Positions 18,098-26,731 of a stretch of 64,000 nt of DNA are shown one piece after another. The notes below the pieces were generated by a model, which saw only the letters and a program-made list of their open reading frames with translations, made no database searches and was not told where the DNA came from. A program made the translations under genes and the position numbers. Source of the stretch: Thermohalobaculum sp039513195 (GTDB lineage: Bacteria > Pseudomonadota > Alphaproteobacteria > Rhodobacterales > Rhodobacteraceae); assembly GCA_039513195.1 (NCBI GenBank), contig JBCCRM010000020.1:1-64000 (forward strand), in the 5' to 3' direction. Position 1 is the first letter of the stretch, and each line of letters begins with the position of its first letter.

Positions 18098-18693
18098 CAA
18101 TTCGTCTCCACCAGGATATCCTCCGCACCACATTGTGCGCTGGCGATTTCCGCAGCGGTGCACCCACTGCCAAGCGGCGCCTCATAGGCATAGCGCGCCA
18201 TATCCGTGGAAACGAAGGTTGCGGTCCCATCGGCGATCTGGGTCGCGTCGCGCAATAGGATCGTGTAGGATAGGAAGGGCAATTCGACCTCGATCTGCGC
18301 CTGCACCCGCACGATCTGATAGGGCTGCCGGAAGTTGGTTCCGTCATCCTCGACGGTCACCCACCAGTTCAGGATCACCTCGTCAGGCTCGATCCCGACA
18401 CGGTCGGCGACAAGCGTCTGAGCCATGTCGACGAAGTGCTCTTTCGGGCTGATGAAGATATCACCCGATGGTCCGGTGACCTCATCGGCGGGCGCGCGCG
18501 ACAGCAGCCGCGTGGCGTCGGAGACGGCGCTGTCTAATGCCTCGCGCACGATGAGAGACCGGCCGTATTCCGCGGTGATGCACATCACCCCGACCAAGAG
18601 AGGAACGCTTAGCACGAACTCCAACGCTGCGGAGCCGCGCTCATCCCTCGCAAAAGCTCGTAAGCCTTCGCCGATGATGGATTGGATGCACAT
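18097..18693 (-). CDS. TadE-like pilus assembly protein
   Basis: A 198-residue TadE/TadF-type protein. The motif FARDERGSAALEFVLSVP and the following helix (about residues 20-45) mark the prepilin-like N-terminus. The remaining part is extracytoplasmic. The ATG at 18693 is supported by a GAGGAG site, in preference to an upstream ATG at 18717. It forms a two-gene operon with the next TadE-like gene, with a one-base stop/start overlap. Minor pseudopilins of this kind act with Flp pili in adhesion; here they are next to the two TadG-like proteins. Confidence 0.85.
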   Translation of the reverse strand: MCIQSIIGEGLRAFARDERGSAALEFVLSVPLLVGVMCITAEYGRSLIVREALDSAVSDATRLLSRAPADEVTGPSGDIFISPKEHFVDMAQTLVADRVGIEPDEVILNWWVTVEDDGTNFRQPYQIVRVQAQIEVELPFLSYTILLRDATQIADGTATFVSTDMARYAYEAPLGSGCTAAEIASAQCGAEDILVETN

Positions 18694-19152
18694 ACCAACT
18701 CCTCTAAACCCACGCAATCACACCTGCTACACGGATATGGCAGGAATGTGGCATAACCGTCTCGCATGGGCAAGACAACGCAACGGAAACGCTCAAGGGC
18801 GGGTGTATCTGCAACAAAGGCGGCAATCCTGAGGCGAAAACTCGATGATTCCTGTTCACTGTAAAAAGAACGCTTTGCAGTCATATGCTTAGGTACTAAC
18901 TTAGCTTAGGTTGCACCATAGAGCGCCTGACCCCCACTCTTCCGTCAAGCTGCAGAAATGCACCGCTTATTTTGCATACATGCAACATCTCTCTTGCGGT
19001 CTGATGGTGTCGGTCTGCTCCGGCAAGCGAGAGAGGCGGATCGGTAACCCATTGTGCTCGTCACAGTTCCCCCACAGAAAGCGCCAACACGGGTCGCCAC
19101 GGACCAACCGTTCCTAGGGAAAATCCGGGAAAGGGGTGATAGAAGGTCCCTT
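18694..19152. promoter_or_regulatory. Divergent control region with 14-bp palindrome (18972-18985)
   Basis: This 459-base stretch separates the minus-strand TadE-like pair from the plus-strand iron permease gene and has no supported gene. It contains the perfect palindrome TTGCATACATGCAA at 18972-18985, about 170 bases upstream of the permease start. The protein that might bind it is unknown. Confidence 0.35.
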
Positions 19153-20835
19153 ATGACGCCAAGGAAAGACGCTCGCACCCTGGTCTGGCCTGCCTGCGGG
19201 TTCGCCGCGCTGTGCGCGGCACCGGCGATCGGCGTCGCAGCGTCGACCCTGGCGAGCGACTGGCAGACCTGGCACATGTTGAGCGAGACGGTGCTGCCTC
19301 GCTACGCGTGGACCACGGTTCAGCTTGTGGTCATGGTCTCGATCGGCGTCGCCGTGATAGGCACCGGCACCGCGTGGCTGGTCACCAATTGCCGGTTTCC
19401 AGGGCGTCCGGCCTTCGAGTTGGCCCTGGCCCTGCCGCTGGCTTTTCCCGCTTACGTCCTCGCTTATGCGTATACCGACCTATTGGACCATCCGGGCGCG
19501 GTGCAGACACTTCTGCGGGATCTGACCGGGTGGGGACCGCGGGACTATTGGTTCCCGGAAATTCGCTCCTTGCCCGGAGCCGCGGCGATGCTGATCCTGG
19601 TACTCTACCCTTACGTCTATCTCCTGGCCCGAGCGGCATTTCTTCATCAGTCAGTCACGGCGCAGCATGTCGCGCGCACCCTGGGATGCGGACCGGCGGC
19701 GACCTTTTTCCGCGTCAGCCTCCCTATGGCGCGCCCAGCCATCGCCGGGGGGGTGTTGCTGGCGCTAATGGAGACCATCGCCGATTTCGGCACGGTGGCG
19801 CATTTCGGGGTGCAGACCTTCGCGACCGGGATCTACCGGGCCTGGTTCTCGATGGGCGACCGCTTGGCGGCGGCGCAGCTCTCTGCCTGTTTGCTCTTGG
19901 TCGCCATTACGCTCGCGGTTCTCGAACGGGCACAGCGCGGCGCGGCGCAACGCCACCAGGCCGGCCAGCGCTACGAGGCGCTGCAGGTGACCGAACTGCG
20001 GGGGTGGCGAGCCGCGTTTGCAACGGGGTTCTGCGCCTTGCCAATCCTATTCGGTGTGGTGGTGCCGGTGATCATGCTCGGCTCGATGGGATACTCCTCC
20101 GGGCAGAACCTGCTTGCCCCGCGCTATATCAGCTTCTCTGTCAACTCTGTCATACTGGCGAGTATCGCAGCCCTCCTCACGGTCGCCGCAGCACTGCTGA
20201 TCGCCTATGCTTGCCGGCTCGCACCCGGGGCGGTCACCCGCGGCGCTGCTCTGACCGCAGGCCTCGGCTATGCTGTGCCGGGCGGGGTCATTGCTGTCGG
20301 GCTGCTGGTCCCGTTTGCGGCCCTCGACAATGCGGTCGATGCGTGGATGCGGGCGCAGTTCGGGATCTCTACCGGCCTGCTGATCACGGGCTCCATCATG
20401 CTGCTGGTGATCGCCTATATGACCCGCTTCATGGCGATAGCTTTGAACTCGGTCGATGCCGGGCTGGCCACGATCAGGCCGACCATGGACCAAGCGGCCC
20501 GTACCCTCGGCGCTCCGCCGGCAGCGACGCTGGTGTGGGTGCATGCGCCTCTATTGCGCGGCAGCCTGTTGACGGCGGCATTGATCGTCTTCGTGGACGT
20601 GATGAAGGAACTGCCGGCCACGCTGATCATGCGTCCGTTCAACTTCGACACACTGGCAGTGCAGGCCTACCGCCTTGCCTCCGACGAGCGTTTGCGCGAG
20701 TCGGCGGTCCCGTCGTTGGTTATCGTGGCCTTTGGCGCGCTGCCGGTGATCCTGCTGGCACGGGAAATCCGTCGCACCCGGCCGGGTCACCGTCAATCCG
20801 ACACGCCTCCAGCCAGCGGTATTGCGATGAGGTAG
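19153..20835 (+). CDS. Ferric iron ABC transporter permease (FbpB/SfuB type)
   Basis: A 560-residue double-length permease with about twelve membrane helices. It has two binding-protein-dependent transport domains, each with an EAA-type loop: ARTLGCGPAATFFRVSLP (about residues 175-192) and ARTLGAPPAATLVWVHAP (about residues 450-467). This duplicated layout is typical of Fe(III) uptake permeases. The ATG at 19153 follows AGAAGG; the frame extends upstream to 19054. The cognate binding protein gene is convergent at 20973-21995, and no ATP-binding subunit is encoded in the window. Confidence 0.88.
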   Translation: MTPRKDARTLVWPACGFAALCAAPAIGVAASTLASDWQTWHMLSETVLPRYAWTTVQLVVMVSIGVAVIGTGTAWLVTNCRFPGRPAFELALALPLAFPAYVLAYAYTDLLDHPGAVQTLLRDLTGWGPRDYWFPEIRSLPGAAAMLILVLYPYVYLLARAAFLHQSVTAQHVARTLGCGPAATFFRVSLPMARPAIAGGVLLALMETIADFGTVAHFGVQTFATGIYRAWFSMGDRLAAAQLSACLLLVAITLAVLERAQRGAAQRHQAGQRYEALQVTELRGWRAAFATGFCALPILFGVVVPVIMLGSMGYSSGQNLLAPRYISFSVNSVILASIAALLTVAAALLIAYACRLAPGAVTRGAALTAGLGYAVPGGVIAVGLLVPFAALDNAVDAWMRAQFGISTGLLITGSIMLLVIAYMTRFMAIALNSVDAGLATIRPTMDQAARTLGAPPAATLVWVHAPLLRGSLLTAALIVFVDVMKELPATLIMRPFNFDTLAVQAYRLASDERLRESAVPSLVIVAFGALPVILLAREIRRTRPGHRQSDTPPASGIAMR

Positions 20836-20874
20836 GAAGGCCGGCCGGTTGGAGCCACTAACAAGGCGGCGCTC

Positions 20875-20913
20875 AAAAAGAAGACGCCCGCCACTACGAG
20901 CGTGGCGGGCGTC
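20875..20913 (-). terminator. Rho-independent terminator for the iron-binding protein gene
   Basis: A perfect 12-bp stem (20883-20894 with 20902-20913) with a 7-base loop is followed on the minus strand by TTCTTTTT. It lies between the convergent permease and binding-protein genes and may act in both directions, but the T-tract favours the minus strand. Confidence 0.85.
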
Positions 20914-20972
20914 CATCTTGTCGCCAGGAAGAACGCGGTCTCACCGACCCCGCGCCCTAACTCAGACGGCAG

Positions 20973-21995
20973 TCACTCGTAGCCGACGCTATCGTAGATC
21001 TGCTGCGCCTTGGTCTGGTTCTTGCCCAGCACAGCCAGGTTGAGATCGTCGGCGCGGAAGAGGCCGAGCTTCGCAGTCGAGGCGCTGAGGCCAACGCCAG
21101 GCACCGCCGGGTACTCGTCATTGCCGGCCGAGAAGTACTGCTGCGCGCTCTCGCTCGCCAGGTACTCCAGGAACTTGATGGCGTTCTCGCGGTTCGGCGC
21201 ATTCTTCGCGACACCGCCGACCGAGATGTTCACATGGGTGCCCACATCCGATTGGTTCGGGAAGACCCAGCCGATGCCGTCGATGTCGTCCGACACGCCC
21301 TTAACTGCCTTCCGCACCGCGCGCGCAAAGTAGTAGGTGTTCGACACAACGATGTCGCACTCGCCCGACACGATCGCACGGAGCTGGTCGGTGTCGCCGC
21401 CCTGCGGATCGCGCGCCCGGTTCGCGTACATGCCTTCGGCCCAGTCGGTCGCGGCATCCTCGCCTGCATGCTCGATCACCGACGCCATCAGCGACAGCAT
21501 GTAGATGTTGGAGCCCGACCGGGTGCAGACCATGCCCTTGTATTTCGGGTCGGCCAGGTCGGCATAGGTGGTCGGCGGATCGGATACGTCGTTCTTGTCG
21601 TAGAAGATGATTCGCGCGCGCTGGCTAAAGCCATACCAGTTCCCGTCGGGGTGACGGAGATGCTCTGGGATCCGGCTGGTCAATTCGTCCGAGGTCACCG
21701 ACTGCAACAAGCCTGCTTGATCGGCCCGCCACATGCGGCCGGCATCGACCGTCAGCAGGATGTCGGCAGGGCTGTTCTCACCCTCGGCCTTCATGCGCCC
21801 GATCAGCTCGCTCGCCTTGCCTTCGATTCGGTTGATCTTGATGCCGGTGGCTTCTTCGAACTCGCTATAAAGCCGCTCATCAGTGTCGTAGTGGCGCGAC
21901 GAATAGAGGTTCAGCTCGCCTGCTGCAAAAGCTGGCCCAGCCCCCATCGCGGCAACGCAAAGCGCCAGGGCGGCGCCGCGCATTGAATATTTCAT
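20973..21995 (-). CDS. Periplasmic Fe(III)-binding protein (FbpA type)
   Basis: A 340-residue periplasmic binding protein. A signal peptide covers about residues 1-24 (MKYSMRGAALALCVAAMGAG, cleavage after AFA). The mature protein begins GELNLYSSRHYDTDE, as in FbpA/FutA proteins, and the adjacent tyrosines 221-222 in SNTYYFARA match the residues that coordinate ferric iron. The ATG at 21995 has a strong GGAGGAG site. It is convergent with the permease gene, an unusual arrangement for an ABC operon. An inverted repeat lies just upstream (22032-22073). Confidence 0.92.
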   Translation of the reverse strand: MKYSMRGAALALCVAAMGAGPAFAAGELNLYSSRHYDTDERLYSEFEEATGIKINRIEGKASELIGRMKAEGENSPADILLTVDAGRMWRADQAGLLQSVTSDELTSRIPEHLRHPDGNWYGFSQRARIIFYDKNDVSDPPTTYADLADPKYKGMVCTRSGSNIYMLSLMASVIEHAGEDAATDWAEGMYANRARDPQGGDTDQLRAIVSGECDIVVSNTYYFARAVRKAVKGVSDDIDGIGWVFPNQSDVGTHVNISVGGVAKNAPNRENAIKFLEYLASESAQQYFSAGNDEYPAVPGVGLSASTAKLGLFRADDLNLAVLGKNQTKAQQIYDSVGYE

Positions 21996-22031
21996 GGTGT
22001 TCTCCTCCACCGAGTCCAACAGTCTGTACCG

Positions 22032-22073
22032 TGACTGTAGCGGTCCGCTATCAGTACCTTAGCGTTACAGTCA
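22032..22073. promoter_or_regulatory. Inverted repeat upstream of iron-binding protein gene
   Basis: Perfect 8-base arms TGACTGTA (22032-22039) and TACAGTCA (22066-22073) are separated by 26 bases, 37-78 bases upstream of the minus-strand start at 21995. Position suggests an operator for iron control, but I cannot assign a regulator. Confidence 0.35.
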
Positions 22074-22390
22074 ACCATAGAATGGGTTCGTTTTTCAGAG
22101 TTCAAGGGCTGGCAAAGACTGCTTCGAAGGAAAGGCGAAATTCGTCTGGATTCTCTCTCGAAGCACGACTCATGTTGAGGGTAGATGCCTACTCTGAAGG
22201 GGCGCCCGAGCAGAGCATGCCCCATCGCCTTAACCGATCGGCAGGACCCGGGACACGCAATCTTTACGCGCATCGCCCTAAGCCAGGCCACGAGCGGCGG
22301 CGGGACACAGACTGGCCACATCCCTCTGCCGGGCGCCCTTTGCGCATGCCTCGAACGGGCAGCGGAGGACAGGCAAGGACCGACCCAACC

Positions 22391-23695
22391 ATGTACGAGC
22401 CGCGCGAGAACGTGCTGCATCTGAAGTCCGACGGGCCGGGCGCGATCCCGGTCAACGCGGATCAAGGTTATCTGAGCCTGCGAGCCGGCCGGTTCGAGGA
22501 GGCGCGTCAGATCTTTCGTGGCTGCTTGCGGGCCGACCCAACCGACTATCGCTCCCAGATCGGGCTCTGCGCGGCGCTGGACGAGGGGGGCGACCACTAC
22601 GGGGCAGCAACCATGCTGCGCGCGGTGGCACGGCATCACCCGCTAATCCCGCCGCACCGGGTCGATCCCGGGCTGCCCTCGCTCTTGGAGATCCGATCGC
22701 TCGAGGCCGCGCGCTATGTCGTGACGCGGCGGAGCGGCGGCGACGGCTTCAAGATCGTGCTTTCGGGCGGCCATTTTTCGCTCGACGCACTTCTGCCCAG
22801 GGGAAACGTCAACCGCTATCTCGGCAACCAACTTCGGGAAAATCTCGACGAACTGACCGATGAGGATGGCGAGATGCATTTGGCAGTGAACACCATCGCC
22901 TGCCCCGATACCGGTGAAGAGGCGCTCCGGGCCCTGGCCAGCTTTCTGGCAGGCCGACCGGATCTGCCCGTGGTTAACCCTCCCGACGGTATCCTGGCGC
23001 TATCCCGCGACCGGTTGCATCGGCGCTTGCAGTGGGAGGCGGGAATCGCTGCCCCGCGCACTCTGCGCCTGCCCGCCGGGCTGACTGCCGATGCGGTGCA
23101 GGAGAGGCTGGTCCGCCACGGTCTACAGTACCCCGTACTTTTGCGTGAGGCCCTATCCGGGACCACCGACCGCCTGGCTCTGATCCACGACCGGAGCTGG
23201 CTGGAGGTTTGGCTGGAGCAGAGCGAGGGCAGCGACTTCCAATACCTGCAACAATTCCACGACGTCGCTGACCCAGCCGGCCATGTGGTGAAGTGGCGGG
23301 GCTTTTTCGTCGACGGCACATTTTATCCCGCCGCCCGAGTGGTCAGCGACACGTGGCATGTCAGAATGGGCGACCGCGATCGGCTGATGGCCGAGCACGA
23401 GGAGCTGCGGGCGGAGGAACGGCGGTTTCTACAGGCGCCTGGCCGGGCGCTCGGATCGGGTCGCCTGGCGGCCCTAGCCCGCCTCCCCGATCTGCTGAAA
23501 CTCGACTTCTTCGGTGTCGATTTCACCATCGGTCGGGATGGCGACGTGCTGGTCCTCGCAGCAAATCCCGCAATGCCGATCATTCTCGACTATGGCGACG
23601 ACTATCCCTACGCAAAGCCCCATTTGGCGAAAATCCCCGCGGCGTTCGAGGGCCTGGTGGAGCGCAAGCTGGGCATGGAGCCGGAGCCCGAATAG
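22391..23695 (+). CDS. TPR and ATP-grasp domain protein
   Basis: A 434-residue soluble protein with two parts. Residues about 15-80 form one or two tetratricopeptide-like repeats (YLSLRAGRFEEARQIFRGC, then IGLCAALDEGGDHYGAA). Residues about 190-430 look like an ATP-grasp ligase: a YPVLLREALSG segment at the first nucleotide-binding strand, DFQYLQQFHD, and a C-terminal LKLDFFGVDFTIGRDGDVLV with the metal-binding-type region AANPAMPI. The substrate is unknown; such enzymes join a carboxylate to an amine. The long open frame begins at 21983, but the ATG at 22391 is preferred because upstream residues look non-coding. It is followed by the aminotransferase-fold protein. Confidence 0.6.
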   Translation: MYEPRENVLHLKSDGPGAIPVNADQGYLSLRAGRFEEARQIFRGCLRADPTDYRSQIGLCAALDEGGDHYGAATMLRAVARHHPLIPPHRVDPGLPSLLEIRSLEAARYVVTRRSGGDGFKIVLSGGHFSLDALLPRGNVNRYLGNQLRENLDELTDEDGEMHLAVNTIACPDTGEEALRALASFLAGRPDLPVVNPPDGILALSRDRLHRRLQWEAGIAAPRTLRLPAGLTADAVQERLVRHGLQYPVLLREALSGTTDRLALIHDRSWLEVWLEQSEGSDFQYLQQFHDVADPAGHVVKWRGFFVDGTFYPAARVVSDTWHVRMGDRDRLMAEHEELRAEERRFLQAPGRALGSGRLAALARLPDLLKLDFFGVDFTIGRDGDVLVLAANPAMPIILDYGDDYPYAKPHLAKIPAAFEGLVERKLGMEPEPE

Positions 23696-23727
23696 CCCGG
23701 TGCAGACGGCCGAGAGACTGCCCTCGA

Positions 23728-23759
23728 TTTACAAGCTTCACACCTGTGGTCTTTGTAAA
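23728..23759. promoter_or_regulatory. Inverted repeat upstream of the mtk gene group
   Basis: Perfect 7-base arms TTTACAA (23728-23734) and TTGTAAA (23753-23759) lie 115-147 bases upstream of the ATG at 23875. The region between 23700 and 23830 is also relatively AT-rich, which suits a promoter with an operator. Confidence 0.35.
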
Positions 23760-23874
23760 CTACACGATTTTCACAACAACCCGATATCCCTGCGCCTTTC
23801 GCCCACTGCGATGTATCTCGAATGCTGACAGCCGCCGGGGAACGGCGCAACAAAGCTCGAAGGGGAACGCCAGT

Positions 23875-24492
23875 ATGAATACGCTCGTCCGAGACATCGT
23901 TGCAGGGGATCCCGATCTAAATCGCAGCACTTCAGCACCGATTGTGCGACCTCGCCCAAGCCGGCCGCTGAGCGACGGACTGCGCGAAGCCATCGGCGCA
24001 GATACGGGCGATGTCGCGGTTTTGCCGATGGCCATGGAGGCGGCGTGGACCGAGGCTTTGACGCGGAACTTGATGCCTGGGCAGACCCTGGTTCTGATCG
24101 GTCTCGTCGATGAGAGCCCGCTGGCAGACTTGGCTCGGCGTCTGGAATTGAACGTCGAAGCGTTTCCGGCTGAGCGCGATGGATCTCGGTCGTTTGCGGA
24201 CCTAGCGAAGCGCCTCGGCGCAGATGCGGAGGACGCGGTGGCTGCGGTCGCCGTGATCTGTCCCGAAGACGGCGCCACTTCAGCGGCGCTGATCTCCGGC
24301 ACCCGGATCCTTCTCGACCACGCCTGGCATGGCGCGAAGCTCTTTGTCGAGGACCGAGGCCTGATCGGTGCCGCCGCCTTTGCGATGGACGCCTGGGGTG
24401 TCGATCTCGTCTGCGCCGACTCCGGCACGGTGGACTGCCTGCCCGCCGGCATGACCGTGGTCGGCGAACGCCAGTCTATCCCGCGCCACTAA
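23875..24492 (+). CDS. Truncated class V aminotransferase-like protein without PLP lysine
   Basis: A 205-residue protein that resembles the large-domain core of serine-glyoxylate aminotransferases. The first part (AMEAAWTEALTRNLMPGQTL) matches the start of that fold, and the last part (FAMDAWGVDLVCADSGTVDC, then LPAGMTVV) matches the segment around the PLP-binding lysine. Where family members have S-Q-K, this protein has S-G-T-V-D (residues 183-187), so the lysine is missing. The C-terminal domain is also absent. The ATG at 23875 follows AAGGGGAAC. It lies 86 bases upstream of mtkA, where serine-cycle organisms often have genes of this pathway. It may be non-catalytic. Confidence 0.6.
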   Translation: MNTLVRDIVAGDPDLNRSTSAPIVRPRPSRPLSDGLREAIGADTGDVAVLPMAMEAAWTEALTRNLMPGQTLVLIGLVDESPLADLARRLELNVEAFPAERDGSRSFADLAKRLGADAEDAVAAVAVICPEDGATSAALISGTRILLDHAWHGAKLFVEDRGLIGAAAFAMDAWGVDLVCADSGTVDCLPAGMTVVGERQSIPRH

Positions 24493-24578
24493 CCAAACGC
24501 CGCTCCGGAGAAAAATACAGACGCGGGATGCCCAAACGGCTCCGCGCCCGGAGAGGTATTTCGAAGGGAGCAATCGAA

Positions 24579-25745
24579 GTGGACATTCACGAACATCAGG
24601 CGAAGACGCTGCTCTCGGAGTTCGGGGTCCCAGTGCCACCAGGGGCTGTTGCTTTTAGTCCGGAACAGGCGAGTTGGAATGCGCGCGAGATCGGCGGCTC
24701 GAAATGGGTGGTCAAAGCGCAGATCCATTCCGGCGGGCGCGGCGAGGTCGGCGGCGTCAGACTCTGCGGCTCCGACGAGGAGTTGCTGGAGGCCGCCGGC
24801 AGCATGCTTGGCCGCCGCCTGGTCACGCGGCAAACCGGAGAGCGGGGCAAGCTCTGCCAACGCCTCTATGTCGAGCGTGCAACCGACATCGCGCGAGAGA
24901 TCTACCTGGGCCTCGTTCTCGACCGCGCGTCGGAGCGGATCATGGTCGTGGCCTCGGAAGAAGGCGGCATGGAGATCGAGCAGCTCTCCCTCGAAAAGCC
25001 AGACAGCATCCTTCGCATGACCATCGACCCGGCCGCCGGTCTCTGCGACTTCCAGGCGCGAGAGTTGGCGTTCGGTCTCGGCCTTCAGGGTCCCCAGATC
25101 GGTGAGGCGGTTAAGATCCTTCGCGGTGCCTATCGCGCCTTTCGCGACCTCGACGCGACTATGGTCGAGATCAACCCATTGGCGGTCACCGGCGACGGCA
25201 CGCTGGTGGCGCTCGATGCCAAAATGTCTTTCGATGACAATGCGTTCTATCGCCGGCCTGAGATTGCAGCGCTGCGCGACAAGAGCCAGGAGGACCCGCG
25301 CGAGAGCAATGCCGAGGATCAGGGCCTCGCCTATGTCGGCCTCGACGGCAATATCGGCTGCATGATCAATGGCGCAGGCCTCGCCATGGCGACGCTGGAC
25401 ATGATCAAGCTGGCGGGGGGAGAGCCGGCAAACTTCCTCGATATCGGCGGCGGCGCGAGCCCCGAGCGGGTGCTGAAGGCGTTTCGTGCCGTCCTGATGG
25501 ACCCGAAGGTCGAGGTGCTGCTCGTAAACATCTTCGCGGGCATCAACCGCTGCGATTGGGTGGCGGAGGGCGTGGTCTGGGCCTTCCGCGAGATCGACAT
25601 GCCGGTCCCCGTTGTCGTCCGCCTCTCCGGCACCAATGTCGAGGAAGGGCAGCGGATCATCGCCACAAGCGGCCTGCCGATCATCACCGCCGACACGCTG
25701 GCCGATGCGGCGCAAAAAGCCGTCGCAGCGCTCAACAAGCACTGA
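24579..25745 (+). CDS. mtkA: Malate thiokinase beta subunit (malate--CoA ligase)
   Basis: A 388-residue ATP-grasp CoA ligase subunit. It resembles MtkA of methylotrophs more than succinyl-CoA synthetase SucC: FGVPVPPGAVAFSPEQA, WVVKAQIHSGGRGEVGGV, LDAKMSFDDNAFYRR and LVNIFAGINRCDWVAEGVV. With MtkB it converts malate and CoA to malyl-CoA with ATP in the serine or ethylmalonyl-CoA-linked pathways. The start is a GTG at 24579, placed by the GAAGGGAGC ribosome site; the frame extends to 24528. mtkB follows after 14 bases. A SucC identity is less likely but not excluded. Confidence 0.85.
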   Translation: MDIHEHQAKTLLSEFGVPVPPGAVAFSPEQASWNAREIGGSKWVVKAQIHSGGRGEVGGVRLCGSDEELLEAAGSMLGRRLVTRQTGERGKLCQRLYVERATDIAREIYLGLVLDRASERIMVVASEEGGMEIEQLSLEKPDSILRMTIDPAAGLCDFQARELAFGLGLQGPQIGEAVKILRGAYRAFRDLDATMVEINPLAVTGDGTLVALDAKMSFDDNAFYRRPEIAALRDKSQEDPRESNAEDQGLAYVGLDGNIGCMINGAGLAMATLDMIKLAGGEPANFLDIGGGASPERVLKAFRAVLMDPKVEVLLVNIFAGINRCDWVAEGVVWAFREIDMPVPVVVRLSGTNVEEGQRIIATSGLPIITADTLADAAQKAVAALNKH

Positions 25746-25759
25746 GGGAGGGCTCACCC

Positions 25760-26671
25760 ATGGCAATCATCATCGACGAGACCACCCCAGTCCTCGTGCA
25801 GGGCATGTCCGGCCGGCTAGGCCAATTCCATGCCAGCGACATGATCAAACACGGCACAAATGTTGTCGGCGGCGTCACGCCCGGAAAGGGTGGGCAGCGC
25901 CTGTTGGGGCGGCCGCTTTTCAACACCGTGCGCCAGGCGGTGCGCGAAACCGGGGCCGAGGCCTCGCTCGTCTTCGTGCCGCCTCCCTTTGCCGCCGATG
26001 CGATCATGGAGGCCGCCGACGCCGGCGTGCGCTCCGCGGTTTGCATCACAGACGGCATTCCGGCCCAGGACATGATGCGGGTGAAACGCTATCTGCGCCG
26101 CTACAAGGCCGCGCGACGGATGCGCCTGATCGGACCCAACTGCGCCGGCGTGATCAGCCCGGGCAAGGGCTTCATGGGCATCATGCCGCCGCACATCTAC
26201 GAGCCCGGCCGCGTCGGCGTGGTCAGCCGGTCGGGCACGCTCGGCTATGAGGTGGCGAGCCAGATGCAGACACTGGGCCTTGGCGTTTCCACTTCCGTCG
26301 GTATCGGCGGCGATCCGATCAACGGGTCGAGCTTCCGGGACATCCTGGAGCTGTTCGAGGCCGATCCGGAAACCGATGCGGTGATGATGATTGGCGAGAT
26401 CGGTGGGCCGCAGGAGGCCGAAGCGGCGGAATACGCCCGCGACGAGATGTCCAAGCCGGTGATCGCTTATGTTGCCGGGCTGGCCGCACCGAAGGGGCGC
26501 AAGATGGGCCACGCCGGTGCGATCATCTCTGCCTTTGGCGAAAGCGCCCAGGAGAAGGTGTCGCTGTTGCAAGACGCAGGCGTTACTGTGGCGCCGAACC
26601 CGTCCTCGATGGGCGAGACGGTGGCCAAGGTCCTTGCCGACCGGGGCTTGGCGCAGATCGCAGCGGCATAG
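25760..26671 (+). CDS. mtkB: Malate thiokinase alpha subunit (malate--CoA ligase)
   Basis: A 303-residue CoA-binding ligase subunit with the CoA-binding N-terminal fold (LVQGMSGRLGQFHASDMIK) and the phosphorylated histidine in GHAGA (residue 251). The sequence MGIMPPHIYEPGRVGVVSRSGTLGYE is typical of this family. It acts with MtkA and follows it after 14 bases, with a GGGAGGG site ahead of the ATG. No malyl-CoA lyase gene is in the window. Confidence 0.87.
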   Translation: MAIIIDETTPVLVQGMSGRLGQFHASDMIKHGTNVVGGVTPGKGGQRLLGRPLFNTVRQAVRETGAEASLVFVPPPFAADAIMEAADAGVRSAVCITDGIPAQDMMRVKRYLRRYKAARRMRLIGPNCAGVISPGKGFMGIMPPHIYEPGRVGVVSRSGTLGYEVASQMQTLGLGVSTSVGIGGDPINGSSFRDILELFEADPETDAVMMIGEIGGPQEAEAAEYARDEMSKPVIAYVAGLAAPKGRKMGHAGAIISAFGESAQEKVSLLQDAGVTVAPNPSSMGETVAKVLADRGLAQIAAA

Positions 26672-26707
26672 CTGCTGGTCGGGCGAGGTTGACAACTGTC
26701 GAGCAGA

Positions 26708-26728
26708 GGGTGGGCGACGCGCCCACCC
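26708..26728. terminator. Bidirectional hairpin between mtkB and MaoC/Pta genes
   Basis: A perfect 9-base stem GGGTGGGCG (26708-26716) pairs with CGCCCACCC (26720-26728) around a 3-base loop between two convergent genes. There is no T-tract, so it is only a possible terminator. Confidence 0.5.
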
Positions 26729-26731
26729 GAC

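Noticed and set aside
23293..23874. Upstream part of a 399-codon frame leading into the truncated aminotransferase
   Set aside because: This part overlaps the TPR/ATP-grasp gene in another frame; the ATG at 23875 with its ribosome site is better.
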